A DNA stretch of 64,000 nucleotides from Opisthorchis felineus (GCA_004794785.1 SJOL01005977.1:67425-131424); one strand, 5' to 3'. Shown: positions 45,301-56,155, counted from the stretch's first letter. Program-made: numbers and translations. The notes: generated from the letters alone by a model not told the origin.

Positions 45301-48300
45301 CCAAAAGGATAGACCATAATGGAAGTCTTCCGGCACTATCACTTCAGAGTTCATGTCATAAGCACACTCGCCACAATAATGTACTTTTCTTATTGAATTT
45401 GACTTGCCCTAGCAGATAATTTGGCCATAAAGCTCCATCTGTTAGAATACTTCACAGTTACTTCACCCACTTGAAGCAATGCAACTGACCGTTGGGATAA
45501 AGCAACCCTCAATAATCCAACAGTCCTCAAATTTCCAAAAGTCCACAGTTTCCGCTTAGTGATAACCTATCGTACTAAATGGTTGTTATTCATGTTTAGC
45601 CAGATGAAAACCACTAGTTCCCAGTGACCTGGTTGGCGGCAGCTGAGGATCATTATAGGGGTGGGAGTCACACTGAAGTGTTCAAAATTTGGGGCACTCA
45701 TTTCGAACGAAAGTGAAAATCCTATTTCATCTCTACGAAAGTTGTCGAAAACCGTGTATAAATAGCATTTCAGCACCTCAGATGAGAAAGTATACGACAC
45801 GGTTCTTATTGATCTCTAATGAGGAAACATCCAATCGAGGAAGCATTCAGGAAGCTTCCAAAGGACGGCGAGTAATGTATGCAAGAATTATAGATGCCGT
45901 TTGTAAAACAAGGGCCTTCTTTCCCTATGATTCTGAATTCCTGAAAGTTCATCCACACAGACTCTGATGGATCAAATGCGATTGGATCGAAGCCGGGTGA
46001 ATAGTGCTCGTCAGCTATGCTCTCCGGGACCCCGGTTCATCAGAAATGTTGGATGCAGGTTGCATGGAAGACCTAGCTATTTCGATCTCAATAACACCTG
46101 TTACGATCAAATAGCCAAACGTGCAACGTGCCGTGCGAATAAATCAACGAAAACGCAGATCCGTTAAGTCGGTGCAGACATATCAACCGAGGCAGAAGAC
46201 ACATACGTTCGGGCACTGATTCCAGTAGTCAATGAAACATCAAGTAGTCTTGTTCTACGAATTTCCACCTTATCGCGCCAACAGTGACACGATCGTGTGG
46301 TGTAAGCTAAGTCAACCTATGGTTGTCCTTGGTTTTGGTCCCTTAATGTAACCGTAGGTGTATTTTAGGATAGCGAGAAAGCGATTGCATAACCAGTGGG
46401 GATCTTTCATAAGTACCAGCAAAACGGAACTTGTGGGGCATCGGTGTTACATACCAGGCTAATCACAAAGCAAATCGGGTTAAGGTAGTGCTACCCCTCA
46501 ACGAAGATTGTCTTGTTTACCCGCCCCGAAAGAACGATTCGTTTAGGATACCACGGTTATATGATCGCATGACAGTACGCTGAGACAAAAGTACGTTGGG
46601 AGTTTGTCCGCGGCCAGTTACCTTCACCCGTTTTCTTCTTCTTCACAGGGTCGCACCAATTCACATATCTGTATGGTTGTTTGGCAGTTAGGCAACAGTG
46701 TTCTCACAGGGATGTTACCGTCTGTGACGCCGAGAGAAATGCTGTGCTATTCCAGCTACAATTTGGGGCAATACTCCTACAAAATACGCCTTTCCAGCAA
46801 AGTATCAAAGGTGATAGGTTGCGCTATTAGATCAGACGATTGAGGTGAGAACTATCGCATTGAACCTCCAAGTTTGTTTAGGCTCAGGATTGATATTCCG
46901 TTTTCGCATGGAGCTCAAGATTCAAGAGCCACAAAGAAAGTAAAGCTTGTTTGGGAAACTGGGAAGCAGTGAACTGGGGGTATAAAGTTAAGTAACAACC
47001 TGAAAGAGTAGTAAAGAATATCTCAACTTGCTGACCTCCTTAACTCCGTGGGAAGAGAAGTGAACGCTGATCATGTCACTCGCGTCTAGCAGCAACGAAA
47101 TGCGAAATGGTGCTTGTTGTGATTCGCTCGACAACTGCAAGGTATCTGGCGCGGGTGCCTGGGAAGTTGCGGATACATCAGTGGTTTGATTTCGGAGGAT
47201 GCTAGCGGCATTAGCTGGAATTATCCCCAGCTGCCCGAGTTTGGCTAGGATCCAGGTCATACTGGTGGCGGACCAAATGGCGATATCATAGTGCACGTAA
47301 GCTCGTTTTAGGAACTCGAACAAATACGGTCGTGCCAACTGACGTGCGTTCTCAGCTGGTGTCAAATGATCTAAATTGAACCGAGAGAACCAAAAAGTGG
47401 AAAATTCGAAATAAAAACTGTCGTGTCAGCAAGGCTGAACTTGAAGAACGTGGGGAGGATGAATTCAGGGAAGTGGCGTATTAATTCACAAGTTAGACTC
47501 AGTTTCCAACGCGGCTGAACTGATGATCAGAGGCAGAGACGACTGAAATGAAAACGCCAGTTCCGCATTCTAAGTCCCGGATGCACACGTCTGAAGTTTT
47601 CATGCCATGCTTATGGTAGCTACATATTCAAAGCAGCACCACTGATGCAGGAACTCTATTGACTTGACTCGACCATATCACTCCGGCTTATAGCCACTCA
47701 AATCTTATATCACAGGACCTGATTAGGGAAGATAGTTGTCAGTAACGCGACTGCATCTTGGGTTACAGTAATTTTGCTTCGCTATCAAGTCATGGTCTGA
47801 CTGTTTAGGATGATTATTTCTCAACATATGGCCAACTAAAAAGGCACTTGCTTGCCAGCAGCTCCGCGACATACCTAGCATGATATACGGAGTGCGACTA
47901 TCCATAAATAGTACCAAAGGTGCTCTCTGGTCTCAGTATCGAAGGATGATTGAACACAGAGAGAGGCAGATCCGTGAATACTAAGCTAGGGACCGTCCTG
48001 CAAAAGAATTCACCGATCACATTCACCCTCCGGCAGATTCTGGAACAGTGGTGTCACTTCCGGTAATCAATAATGGTCGTCTTTCGTGACTAAAAAGCTG
48101 CTTATGACTGGATAGTCGGACACCACGGCAGTGTTTATGGAGCAGAGGTATCCCCATAGATTACAAGCCCTCCTTAAGGCGCTGCACGCCAACTCCCGTG
48201 GAGGCGAGAAGGTGGGAAGATCTCGCCTGAGTTCACTACATCCGGCGGTGCTATAGTTAGGGACAACATTCCCACCCAAATAGGAAATGTCAGAGCAGCT

Positions 48301-51300
48301 TCTATGAACCTGCATATCCTGTGGCATAGGAATGACGTCAAGCCCTGAGTTTGCACTGCTGCGATATGCTTCATACTGTTATACGGGTCAGAAGCCTGGT
48401 CGCTACATGCTGAGGACGTTTGAAAATCGATGTCTTCAGAGCGTTGCCCGAGTCTGGTGGAAATACCGGACCAGTAACGCTGAAGTAATCTGAGTGGTTT
48501 TCGGAAGAAGTAACTCGCTCACGACAGACTAACTGATCACACTTCACACATTGCGCTGCCTCAGTCACGTGCTCCGTATGCCAGTCAACCGAATTCTTCG
48601 AGGAACCCTTTTAGCGCAACCATGTGGAGGAGAGGTCAAACAATGACTGAGCAGCAAATTAGGAAAGCCATTACCAGCAAAATCAGCTGCGTTGGTCATT
48701 GCCGTCCCCCTGGATTGGGACCCCAAGACGGGGCAGATAAATGGTTCGAGACATGCACAAAATGGCCCATTCGCAAGCTCAACGGTGCGTATGAATCTAA
48801 GCTGTTGCCTTCAATGCATAGCTAACAATCCCGACCACCCCAACGAAAAACCCATAGCCACTCCTGAATTCACGCGTCAATCGGACCAGCTACTACATCC
48901 AGAGCCTACCTATCCAGCCCTATCTAACCAGATCATCGGTGAACATAAGTGTGTTAGCTATAACCACTGTACATGTACCCGGCTTTACAGCTGATCATGA
49001 TGATATACGGAACAGGGTCAAGAACACAGTACTGATGGTTTCCACCAAAACAAACATGAGAAGACAAGTAGGACATAGCAGTAACATAACATGATGGGGA
49101 TAATCCAGTAAAAGTTCACAACTGCGAATTTGCAATACAACCAACAGGAACAGCGGTGATATTCCAGGAGGGGGGCAACGATATAATACAGCTGTAACAC
49201 CATTTCGGTGCCTAGATGCCATGCCACCTGAAGGAAGCACGAGGGCTAAGATGCTGTTACGTTGCTCAAGCCTAGACAGGATCAGTCGAAATGCCCAGGG
49301 TTGGGTTCGAACCACGGACCGTCCGATCACTACGTATGCAGCATAACCACTGAGCTACCTCGAGTTCGTATGTATGTACGCGCTTAGGTGGGAATGTTTC
49401 TATAGCGAGTTTCACTGATACTTCTATAAAAATGAGAAAGACATGTGTTTCCGGCTTTAGGAAGAAGGTACTGATACTGCTATGCGATTATACGTTATTG
49501 CAGCAACAGCAATAACTGTTGGCAGACACTGTTCCAAGTTGAAGAATATACTGTTTTTAACATTGAATACAGGTCAAATTTGTTTCAGCATGCGATGCTG
49601 ATAAGCGGAGAGGCATGTTGCATGAACAAAGTGGATAAATTTGAAGCGGTAGACCGTAGTTTTGGCGATGACTGCGGTAATACTGAGGCTTTAAAAGGAT
49701 TTGTACGTTTGGTGTATGGATTTCCTTCAAACTTTGCAGGTTTTAATAGTTAATCGTGGTCACATGCAAAATGCATGCGGAGAAATCCTAAGTGTGAATA
49801 AATTTTATCAGACTACTGAGATGAAGAGAGGCCGACGTGAAGATGGCAAGATCCTCAAACTCGGAAATTATGATTGTGCGTTGCAAGAGGATGTGATTTT
49901 AGCAGAACAATCAATCATTCATTGAACATATATATCCTACAGTGAACGATCTTGTGGAATGGTCTTCCGAGAATCGTAACTTGGTCGCCCTGATTTAGAA
50001 GGTTGGACGAACCGGTTGGATATGTCTGGGACGCTTCCTCAAAATCTATAGTCTGAAATTTCAGTGACATTGGAAGTTTAGTTCAGTCATTTTCCAAGAG
50101 AATTTCCCCCACACAAGTTGGAACTGAGAGGCTACTTCCCACAACAAAATGATAATGTCCAGGAGTGACCATCATTCATTCTGCCCACGTTTGTTGTTGT
50201 TTGTTGAAATAGTGACCCAACAACCCATCAGTAATGAAAATCTCAATAAAGTAAAGGACGTTAATCAGTCAATCGTGCATCATGACTCCGATTCCTGTCC
50301 AAGCTACATGAGTTTGGCACCTGTGCTGGTTGGAGTAGGGAAACTTATGCAACCGGCGGCCGGTCTGAGGTTAAATCCAGGGTTCAAAATATTCATAGAC
50401 TCTGTGCAGAGCACACATATGGTTCAGAATCGCTGAATACATTTACAAGACATTTAGTTTGGCTATCGAGACACCGAACGATGTACCCTATGTGGCAAAC
50501 CTCTAGATGTAGGCCGCATAGGCTGGACTGTCGGTAACAGGACTTCAGAGAACTAAAAGCAACATAACTCGCAAATGTCTTATCATTACCAATCGAAACT
50601 GGGCGGTATCGGCAAATTCAATATTATTAATCCTTATGCCATTTTGCAGAAAGGCCATACTAGGTAAAACCAACGAGGGAAATCATCTTTCCTTCAGGAC
50701 TACCTCTCCTGACGGTAGGTATCCGTTACTGAGCGGTAAGACATCGTACGAATGAGTGAAACCTTTGAACTTAAACTCACCAAAAATTGTGTAGTCAACA
50801 TCCAATACCAGCAAACGCTTCCCCATGCGTGGTTCACACAACTTTCTTGGCTTGTACGACTTGGAACGGCGCGCCACCTTCTCTAGATTTTCTGGACTGT
50901 TGCCTCAAGTAACAGGGGAATGTGAACAACTCACAGGTCGCAAAGCTGGATATCTTCGTCCCTGATCTCAAAGTCGTCTAAAACGTCTGCGGGACTGTCG
51001 ACAATCCGATTCACATCTTCCTACAGGTATGAGCTATGTGAACTAATGATAGATGGACTAACAATGGCCTCTTGAGTAGAACCAATAAGCATAATCTTGG
51101 TCGAGGGTTTGAGCACAAGTTGAGATAGCATTGTGGAGTCGTCCACGGGCGCATCTGTCACCAGATGAATGAAGATCATAACTGAACTAACTGTTGCACG
51201 TCCGTAGTCCCAATAGCTTCTGAGTTTCCGCAAGGACACGTGTTTGTTGGAACAGAGCTTGCTTTAAGTCACCTAGAGTGTGCTCAGGTCCAAGTGTGTC

Positions 51301-51360
51301 AACAACCAGCGGTTGTCCATTGAATTTGACGTGTATGACAAGTTGTGAATCGCCCGGCAT
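41939..51360 (-). CDS. UBLCP1: Ubiquitin-like domain-containing CTD phosphatase 1 (UBLCP1), 7 exons
   Basis: Join of minus-strand exons 51360-51192, 51154-51063, 51020-50935, 50896-50781, 47370-47036, 44784-44671 and 42304-41939, giving 425 aa. Residues 1 to about 80 form the ubiquitin-like domain ([17 protein letters not shown]). The FCP/SCP-type HAD phosphatase core has the catalytic DVDYT (D148-T152), IWSAT (186-190), VKPLAVIW (267-274) and [11 protein letters not shown] (DD 289-290). Residues about 305-350 match the C-terminal helices ending in RWEKYVSK. Known role: nuclear phosphatase binding the 26S proteasome base (Rpn1) and reducing its activity. The protein is about 100 residues longer than the roughly 318-aa human protein, through an insertion of about 34 residues after LGIIPANA and a Ser/Thr/acidic tail of about 73 residues. 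All introns are GT-AG and all phases close. Confidence 0.93.
42624..42674 (+). repeat. Short dispersed repeat, copy 1
   Basis: GACAGCAACATCAGTGTTGA and CACTGATGCTTCACT match the minus strand at 51984-52030, with differences only at transition positions across about 34 nt. Confidence 0.5.
44671..44784 (-). CDS. UBLCP1: UBLCP1 exon 6 (FDD motif)
   Basis: This exact 38-codon exon has acceptor tgcatcttgtag and donor CGA|GTGAGT, phase 0 at both ends. It encodes VKPLAVIW and [20 protein letters not shown], the most strongly conserved C-terminal phosphatase block. Confidence 0.9.
47036..47370 (-). CDS. UBLCP1: UBLCP1 exon 5
   Basis: The acceptor ggttcaatttag precedes 47370. The exon encodes [19 protein letters not shown], then WSATSMTWI, then an unusual low-complexity insertion ([20 protein letters not shown]), then [14 protein letters not shown]. 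The donor is GAG|GTCAGC, a weaker site; without it the frame runs into a stop at 46988, which would truncate the protein before the FDD motif. Confidence 0.87.
48370..48830 (+). mobile_element. LINE C-terminal remnant
   Basis: [20 protein letters not shown] then AEVI, followed by [20 protein letters not shown], is the post-RT domain (compare RLRWLGHVLRMP in the 56-kb LINE). It ends in IGTPRRG-like sequence, the decayed WGPRD box. It lies between UBLCP1 exons 4 and 5, antisense to that gene. Confidence 0.65.
49170..49364 (-). repeat. tRNA-derived SINE-1, minus copy
   Basis: On the minus strand GGTAGCTCAGTGGTTATG (box A type) is followed by GTGGTTCGAACCC (box B at 49313-49303). The SINE body TGTCTAGGCTTGAGCAAC and GGCATGGCATCTAGGCACC follows. 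It cannot fold as a functional tRNA. Confidence 0.75.
50781..50896 (-). CDS. UBLCP1: UBLCP1 exon 4 (catalytic DxDxT)
   Basis: This 116-nt exon encodes the basic segment [13 protein letters not shown] and the catalytic strand [11 protein letters not shown]. The first Asp of DVDYT is the expected nucleophile. The donor is TTTG|GTGAGT, phase 1, followed by the first large intron (47371-50780, 3.4 kb). Confidence 0.9.
50935..51020 (-). CDS. UBLCP1: UBLCP1 exon 3 (acidic linker)
   Basis: This 86-nt exon encodes [19 protein letters not shown] and a further acidic stretch, matching the acidic linker between the Ubl and phosphatase domains. It ends CCT|GTGAGT in phase 2. The next intron, 50897-50934, is 38 nt. 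Confidence 0.88.
51063..51154 (-). CDS. UBLCP1: UBLCP1 exon 2 (end of ubiquitin-like domain)
   Basis: This 92-nt exon encodes [19 protein letters not shown] and then IMLIG, the last strand of the Ubl fold. It ends at phase 0 with the donor ATT|GTTAGT. The next intron, 51021-51062, is 42 nt. Confidence 0.88.
51192..51360 (-). CDS. UBLCP1: UBLCP1 exon 1 (ubiquitin-like domain, N-terminal part)
   Basis: This exon starts at the ATG reading [13 protein letters not shown]. The open frame extends a few codons upstream but only through a TTG, and an acceptor ending at 51381 lies 20 nt before the ATG. It encodes 56 residues plus one nucleotide, through QKLLGL. Donor CA|GTTAGT; the following intron (51155-51191) is 37 nt. 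Confidence 0.88.
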
Positions 51361-51380
51361 GATGTGAATGTTGACCAAAA

Positions 51381-51392
51381 CTGGAAACAGTG
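51381..51392 (-). promoter_or_regulatory. Candidate splice or trans-splice acceptor upstream of the UBLCP1 ATG
   Basis: The minus strand reads tttcactgtttccag ending at 51381, only 20 nt before the UBLCP1 start codon. It is either the acceptor of a 5' UTR intron or a spliced-leader addition site, as flatworms trans-splice many mRNAs. No upstream exon can be identified. Confidence 0.4.
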
Positions 51393-51983
51393 AAACTGAG
51401 GTAAAATGACTTTCCGATCACGATAGATTCTGGAAGAAGAAAGGCTAGAGATAATATAAAGTAGTGAACGGACGTTACAGACTATTTGAAACCTTTATTT
51501 TCGCAACTGTACACCATGTCTTGAGGCTTACAATCGTTCACGAATATGACACCTCAATCTGTCCACTGAGTTTCGGGTGGAGGAATTCTGGAGTTTTAGA
51601 CATTAACGACGCTCATCCAAAAAATCATCAGATCGACAAGTTTCCAGAAGACACAAGTAAATGTTTTGTTTACAAAAGAGGACCACACTACCTGTAACGA
51701 ATTCGGTCTCGAAACACCGTTACTAAAACAAAAAAGCTATCCCCTCGTCCTTCCTGGTCCCTACACTGTTTGTTTCATCCTCCTCTGACGGAAGATCCTG
51801 TAAGCTCCGGGAAGATCCACCCACACTACTAAGTCGACTGCCAGAGAATATGCTAGGCAGGTTCTTCGGAAACCAGCCTAAACCTTGATGGACGAAATGT
51901 GGCTTCCAAGTTCACCCTGCCCAGTCGGAAAACGGGGAGGCATGGCTTTAAATATGATTGAATGAAATTTTCGGTTATACGGT

Positions 51984-52030
51984 AGTGAAACATCGGTGTC
52001 AACACCGGTGTTGCTGTCACCGACGATGAT
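51984..52030 (-). repeat. Short dispersed repeat, copy 2
   Basis: The reverse strand reads GACAGCAACACCGGTGTTGA then CACCGATGTTTCACT, the partner of 42624-42674. Confidence 0.5.
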
Positions 52031-52370
52031 CCACCAGTGGGGAGTAGTTGGGTTCGCCAACACCCACGAAGTGCAGACAGCGTTCACGTGAATGTTCCAG
52101 GGTTTTGTCCCCAAGTACGGTTTGGAAAACATTCATATTCCCACAAACGTCGTTCACCGCTTCAAAACGCAGTGAATCTAATAATCGGGTGCGTAGTTCC
52201 TTTGTGCTGTCCACGTTAACTTTGAAACTGCCGCCTCGGCTTGAATCCAGGAGCCACGAGACAGAAATCTTTCTACGTCTGCTGTGCCTTTCCGTTTGGT
52301 GCATTTTTGCTTGGCGGAACATAATTCTCATTTTCATTTTCAATCTCAAGTCCGATTTGCAGACGTAGAG

Positions 52371-52535
52371 CTCGAAATAACCCACTGGTTAGGGCACGAA
52401 ATTAGTGACCGGAAGATCCGTGGTTCGAATCCAACCTCTGCATCTCGACTGCATTTGTCCAGGCTTGGATAACCTGGCAGTACCTCAGCACTCTTGTTCC
52501 TTCAGGTGGCATTGCAGCTAGGCACCGAAAAGATG
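52371..52535 (+). repeat. tRNA-derived SINE-1, split by the CsRn1-like element
   Basis: It carries GGTTCGAATCC (52432-52442) and the body AGGCTTGGATAACCTGGCAG. It is interrupted after GATG at 52535 and resumes at 56130 with GATGTTACAGCTGAACGA. Confidence 0.75.
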
Positions 52536-52704
52536 CATTATGATTTTTGTATGCTTATTAAAATTACCCTATATACTCGTATTTAATGTTTGTATGTACA
52601 TTTCAGCTCATCCACGCTTGTCCTTAGACAGGTAAAACGTTGTTTATCCTCGATAACTCGAACACTTTTCTAACTCGTTCTCGGATACATTCTAAACGTC
52701 TCAA
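52536..52704 (+). repeat. 5' LTR of the CsRn1-like element
   Basis: About 169 nt, matching 55961-56129 with shared blocks such as ATTACCCTATATACTCGTAT, ACATTTCAGCTCATCCACGC and CTTTTCTAACTCGTTCT. The exact start is uncertain by 2-3 nt: a TG start at 52534 would not leave a matching target duplication. Confidence 0.8.
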
Positions 52705-53449
52705 TCTACCTGTCCGCAGCTATGGCCTCGATTCTTCGACGCCGACCCAAACTACACTGATGCAGCAAAACGCTGAAATCAATGGTTTCGTACCTTCGAC
52801 ACTTACCTGAAAACTGTCGAATCTTCTAAATCAGACAAACTTGAAACTTTCATCTACTTTTTGGATCCGCTGGTATACGATCACATTGCTGATTACACCG
52901 ACCATGGATCTGCGATCGACACGTTACGAATATATGCACGCTACCTGCTACAGACCTACAAACCAGAGAACGGACAGGATATTGATCAGTCCGTACGAAA
53001 ACTGAAATCATTAGCCAAAGACTGCGTTTAAATGAGTATCTGCAACTGAATATCACAATAAATGCGTGCGTGATGCCATAATTAACGGCCTGGCGTCCTT
53101 GTCCATTCACGAAAAACTTCTAACAGACAGCGAACTCATTCTGGACCAAGCATATCAGCTTGCTAGATCTCTCGAGTTGGCTCACAAACAGTCGCAGTCA
53201 TATGTTAGTAGTGAACCTATATCCTGCTCTACGATTCCGCTGATTTCACAGAATCCCGAACTACGTGTCTATCTTACCACTGCTTCCGTAAAATCCGTTC
53301 AAACATGTTATTTTTGCGGTTATGATAGACATCCTCGAGAAGCCATTTTTAATCTTTGTGGTAAACGCGGTCACTTCCGCCACGTGTGCCGTTCAAAAAG
53401 TACCACCAGGTTCTATACAAATTATATACTGAAGACCACTTTACCATAG
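52705..53449 (+). pseudogene. gag remnant of the CsRn1-like element
   Basis: The reading FFDADPNYTDAAKR, a TGA at 52774-52776 where Trp is expected, then NQWFRTFDTYLKTVESSK and LETFIYFLDPLVYDH form the gag core. A frame change follows at about 53030. The later open frame holds DQAYQLARSLELAHKQSQS and two zinc-knuckle-like modules: CYFCGYDRH, whose last Cys is lost, and CGKRGHFRHVC, whose first Cys is lost. Stops and lost Cys residues show it is not functional. Confidence 0.75.
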
Positions 53450-53955
53450 TTATTCGTTGCAGCAGCACCTACCTGTCTGGCACGTGCCATCACAACTATC
53501 GAATTCAATGGCATCGCTCTCTGTGTTCTGATCGATACAATTTCTTGGAGCATCATTAGTTCGTGAAACTAAATAATTGGAAAATTCACCCAACTTTCTC
53601 AATCGTCACAATGGCGTCAACATCACTATCCTGTCGAACTACCGGTTACTCTTGTGTTTCTGTCCGATACAGAGGTACACCATACAATGAAATGAAGCTA
53701 TTTGTAATGCTAAACCTCTGCACTGACGTTCTATTCGGGCGCGATTTCCTAGGTCTACACGGCAAGATAGAAATTTCCTCCGGCGCAGATCGTGATGCGT
53801 TCACCATTTGCGGCCTAACGGCAGTAAACGTTGGATCACCATCACTTTTCGCCAACTTGTCTCCAGATTGCAAGCCTGCTGCCAGCAAATCGAGGCATCA
53901 TCCGGATGATCAAGAACTCATTCGCGTCGACATTGATCGCTTATTGCAATAATGC
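53450..53955 (+). pseudogene. Aspartic protease remnant of the CsRn1-like element
   Basis: FNGIALCVLIDT is the protease active-site strand. The expected Gly after Asp-Thr is replaced (LIDTIS), and a frame change follows. Downstream LCTDVLFGRDFLGLHGKIEI is the typical C-terminal protease signature of CsRn1-like elements. The frame stops at 53950. Confidence 0.65.
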
Positions 53956-54850
53956 ATCATCGAGCCACCACCGTCTCCCTGGAGAGTGCAGGTTTTGCTT
54001 ACCAAGAATGCCAATGTTGTTGTTGTCAATGGTTGTTGACTACAGCCAAACTATCAACCCGTTCACATATCTGGACGCTTACCCTCTGCCCCTTCTGGAC
54101 AAAATGATTGAGGAAATTTCGCACTACGAAGTCTACAGTACATTAGACCTCTTGTCTGCCTACTATCAAGCCCTCATCTCTGAATCCGACAGACATTTTA
54201 CAGCAGTTGAAGCACGTGGTGGCCTGTTTCAGTTTCTTCGCAAACACTTCGGTGTCACAAACGGTGTAGCATGTTTTCAGCGAACTACTAACAATATCAT
54301 TAAGTCTGAAAGGCTTGAAAGTACGTATGCCTAGATAGACAATGTGACTATCTGTGGCAATACCCAAGAGGAACACGATCTCAATCTCCGATCGTTTTTA
54401 AAAACTACGATAAAGTATGAAATCACACTCAACGATAACAAAACCGTCACTGCTTCAAAAGTTATCCGACTTCTAGGTTATGAGGTTTCAAAGGGTGTCA
54501 TAAGGCCCGACCTTGAACACATGTAACCCAATCGTCAGTTACCTCCTCCGCGTACTACCACGGAAATGCAACGCATCATCGGTGGGCTCGCATATTACGC
54601 CCATTGGATATCCTCGTTTTCCAACAAAATTAGCAAACTGATGAAGAATAAAACATTCCCTCTACCTGCCGACGTCCAATTAGCCTTCGAGAACCTGAAA
54701 ACGAACTAGAAAATGCTACGCTAATTACAGTAGATTATAACGAGCCTTTGGTTGTTGAAACGGATGCCTCGGATCTTGTTATGGCCGCATCCCTCAGCCA
54801 AAACCATCGACCGGTGGCCTTTTCCTCGCCGACACTCCGTCGCGCAGCAT
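53956..54850 (+). pseudogene. Reverse transcriptase and RNase H remnants of the CsRn1-like element
   Basis: VDYSQTINPFTYLDAYPLPL, YSTLDLLSAYYQALI and FGVTNGVACFQR are Ty3/gypsy RT motifs. The catalytic YLDD box is destroyed: an in-frame stop precedes IDNVTICG near 54332-54360. Further on are LLGYEVSKGVIRPD, MQRIIGGLAYYAHWISSFSN (connection) and VVETDASDLVMAASLSQ (start of RNase H), in shifting frames. Confidence 0.75.
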
Positions 54851-54860
54851 ATGTGCTTCC

Positions 54861-55871
54861 ATGGGGAGCAACAATCAACTTAGAGAGTTCCATAACTCTC
54901 TCTATCATCCAGGCGTTGCAAGAATTTCCCCTACTCCGTTATATTTCTTCCTGCAACGTGTGGCCGAACTGAAGCCAAGATTCTGGAAATCCTCTGGAAG
55001 GCTCATTAAAGTAATACAACCTTTTAAGCACCTGAGTTTAGATTTTAAAGGTCCCCTGACATCTAATACACGCAACCACTACATACGGGAGTTGACGAGT
55101 TCTCCAAATTCCCATCTGCATTTGCGTGTGTGGATATAACCTCAGCAACTGTGATTGACCGTCTCACACAAATCTTCTGTTTGTTCGGTATGCCAGCCTA
55201 TATCCATTCCGACAGAGGCTCATTGTTCATGTCGTCTGAGATTACTAGCTTTCTTCGAGAGAAAGGTGTTTCTATGAGTCATACATCGGCTTACAATCCA
55301 CAGTGTAACGGTCAGGTTGAGCGTCTCAACAGTACCCTGTGGAAAACAATAAGCTTGGCGTTGAATCATCAATCTTCCGCCTGCCCATTGGGAATCGGCA
55401 CTTCCTGATGTTATACACAGCCTCCGATAACTGTCATGTACGGCCACTAACTGTACTCCACAAGAACGTTTGTTTCAACACGCACTTCGCTCAACATTTG
55501 GAATCTCGTTACCATCTTGGTTGACCACCCCTGGTCAAGTTCTGCTGCAGCGAGGTGATAGGCCATCCAAGTATCAACCACTAGCAGAAGTCAACCTTCT
55601 GAACTGCAACCCACACTATGCACACGTTGCTCAACAAGACAGAAGAGTCGGAACCGTGTCCCTTCGCCGTCTAACCCCAGAGGTTCAGAATACAACTGAC
55701 AACGTTCCCAATCTATCTGAATCCAGTAGAGACACCGAACACCCGGATATGACTGAAACAACCGGACGTCAGCCCGGTGGCTTTCAAACATCTGAACCCT
55801 CAGCGGTACCGTCCTCCGAAGACCAACCGAGTTATCCTGAAATACATGAGAAGCGACTCGTTCATCCTTAG
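54861..55871 (+). pseudogene. Integrase remnant of the CsRn1-like element
   Basis: REFHNSLYHPGVARI is the first half of the HHCC domain, and AELKPRFWK its end. LDFKGPLTSNTRNHYI, IHSDRGSLFMSSE and NPQCNGQVERLNST provide the two Asp and the Glu of the catalytic triad, spread over at least three frames. The tail (GQVLLQRGDRPSKYQPL; VGTVSLRRLTPE) resembles the C-terminal integrase module of this clade. Confidence 0.78.
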
Positions 55872-55960
55872 TTTGAGGAACAGAGAAGCCTGATTCAGTA
55901 CATCATCCCCTATCTACCTCAATGCATATGTGCCCATTCAAAGAATGCCGGGGTGATTGT

Positions 55961-56129
55961 CATGAATTTTGTCTGCTTATTATTGTAATTACCCTATATA
56001 CTCGTATTGAATCTTTGTATATACATTTCAGCTCATCCACGCTTGTTCTTAAACAGGTAAAACGTCTTCTATCCTTGATAACTTGGACTCTTTTCTAACT
56101 CGTTCTTGGATATATTCTAGACGTCTCAG
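55961..56129 (+). repeat. 3' LTR of the CsRn1-like element
   Basis: Partner of the 5' LTR with the same internal blocks. It ends in GTCTCAG directly before GATG and the SINE tail (GTTACAGCTGAACGA). Confidence 0.8.
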
Positions 56130-56155
56130 GATGTTACAGCTGAACGACTATTTTT
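56130..56155 (+). repeat. 3' end of the split SINE-1 copy
   Basis: GATGTTACAGCTGAACGACT continues the SINE body from 52535 after the LTR element. Confidence 0.65.

Larger units (their letters stand above)
52534..56129 (+). mobile_element. CsRn1-like Ty3/gypsy LTR retrotransposon, degenerate
   Basis: Two LTRs of about 169 nt flank gag and pol remnants in canonical order: gag, zinc knuckles, protease, reverse transcriptase, RNase H and integrase. Frameshifts and stops break every frame. GATG at 52532-52535 and 56130-56133 is the probable 4-bp target-site duplication, and the flanking sequence joins to a single SINE copy. The integrase/GPL and LCTDV-GRDFLGLH signatures match the CsRn1 group described from Clonorchis sinensis. 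LTR divergence (several indels and substitutions) indicates an old insertion. Confidence 0.85.

Noticed and set aside
52017..52385. 122-codon minus frame upstream of UBLCP1
   Set aside because: Overlapped by a 106-codon plus frame, includes part of a short dispersed repeat, and shows no splice link to UBLCP1 or known domain.
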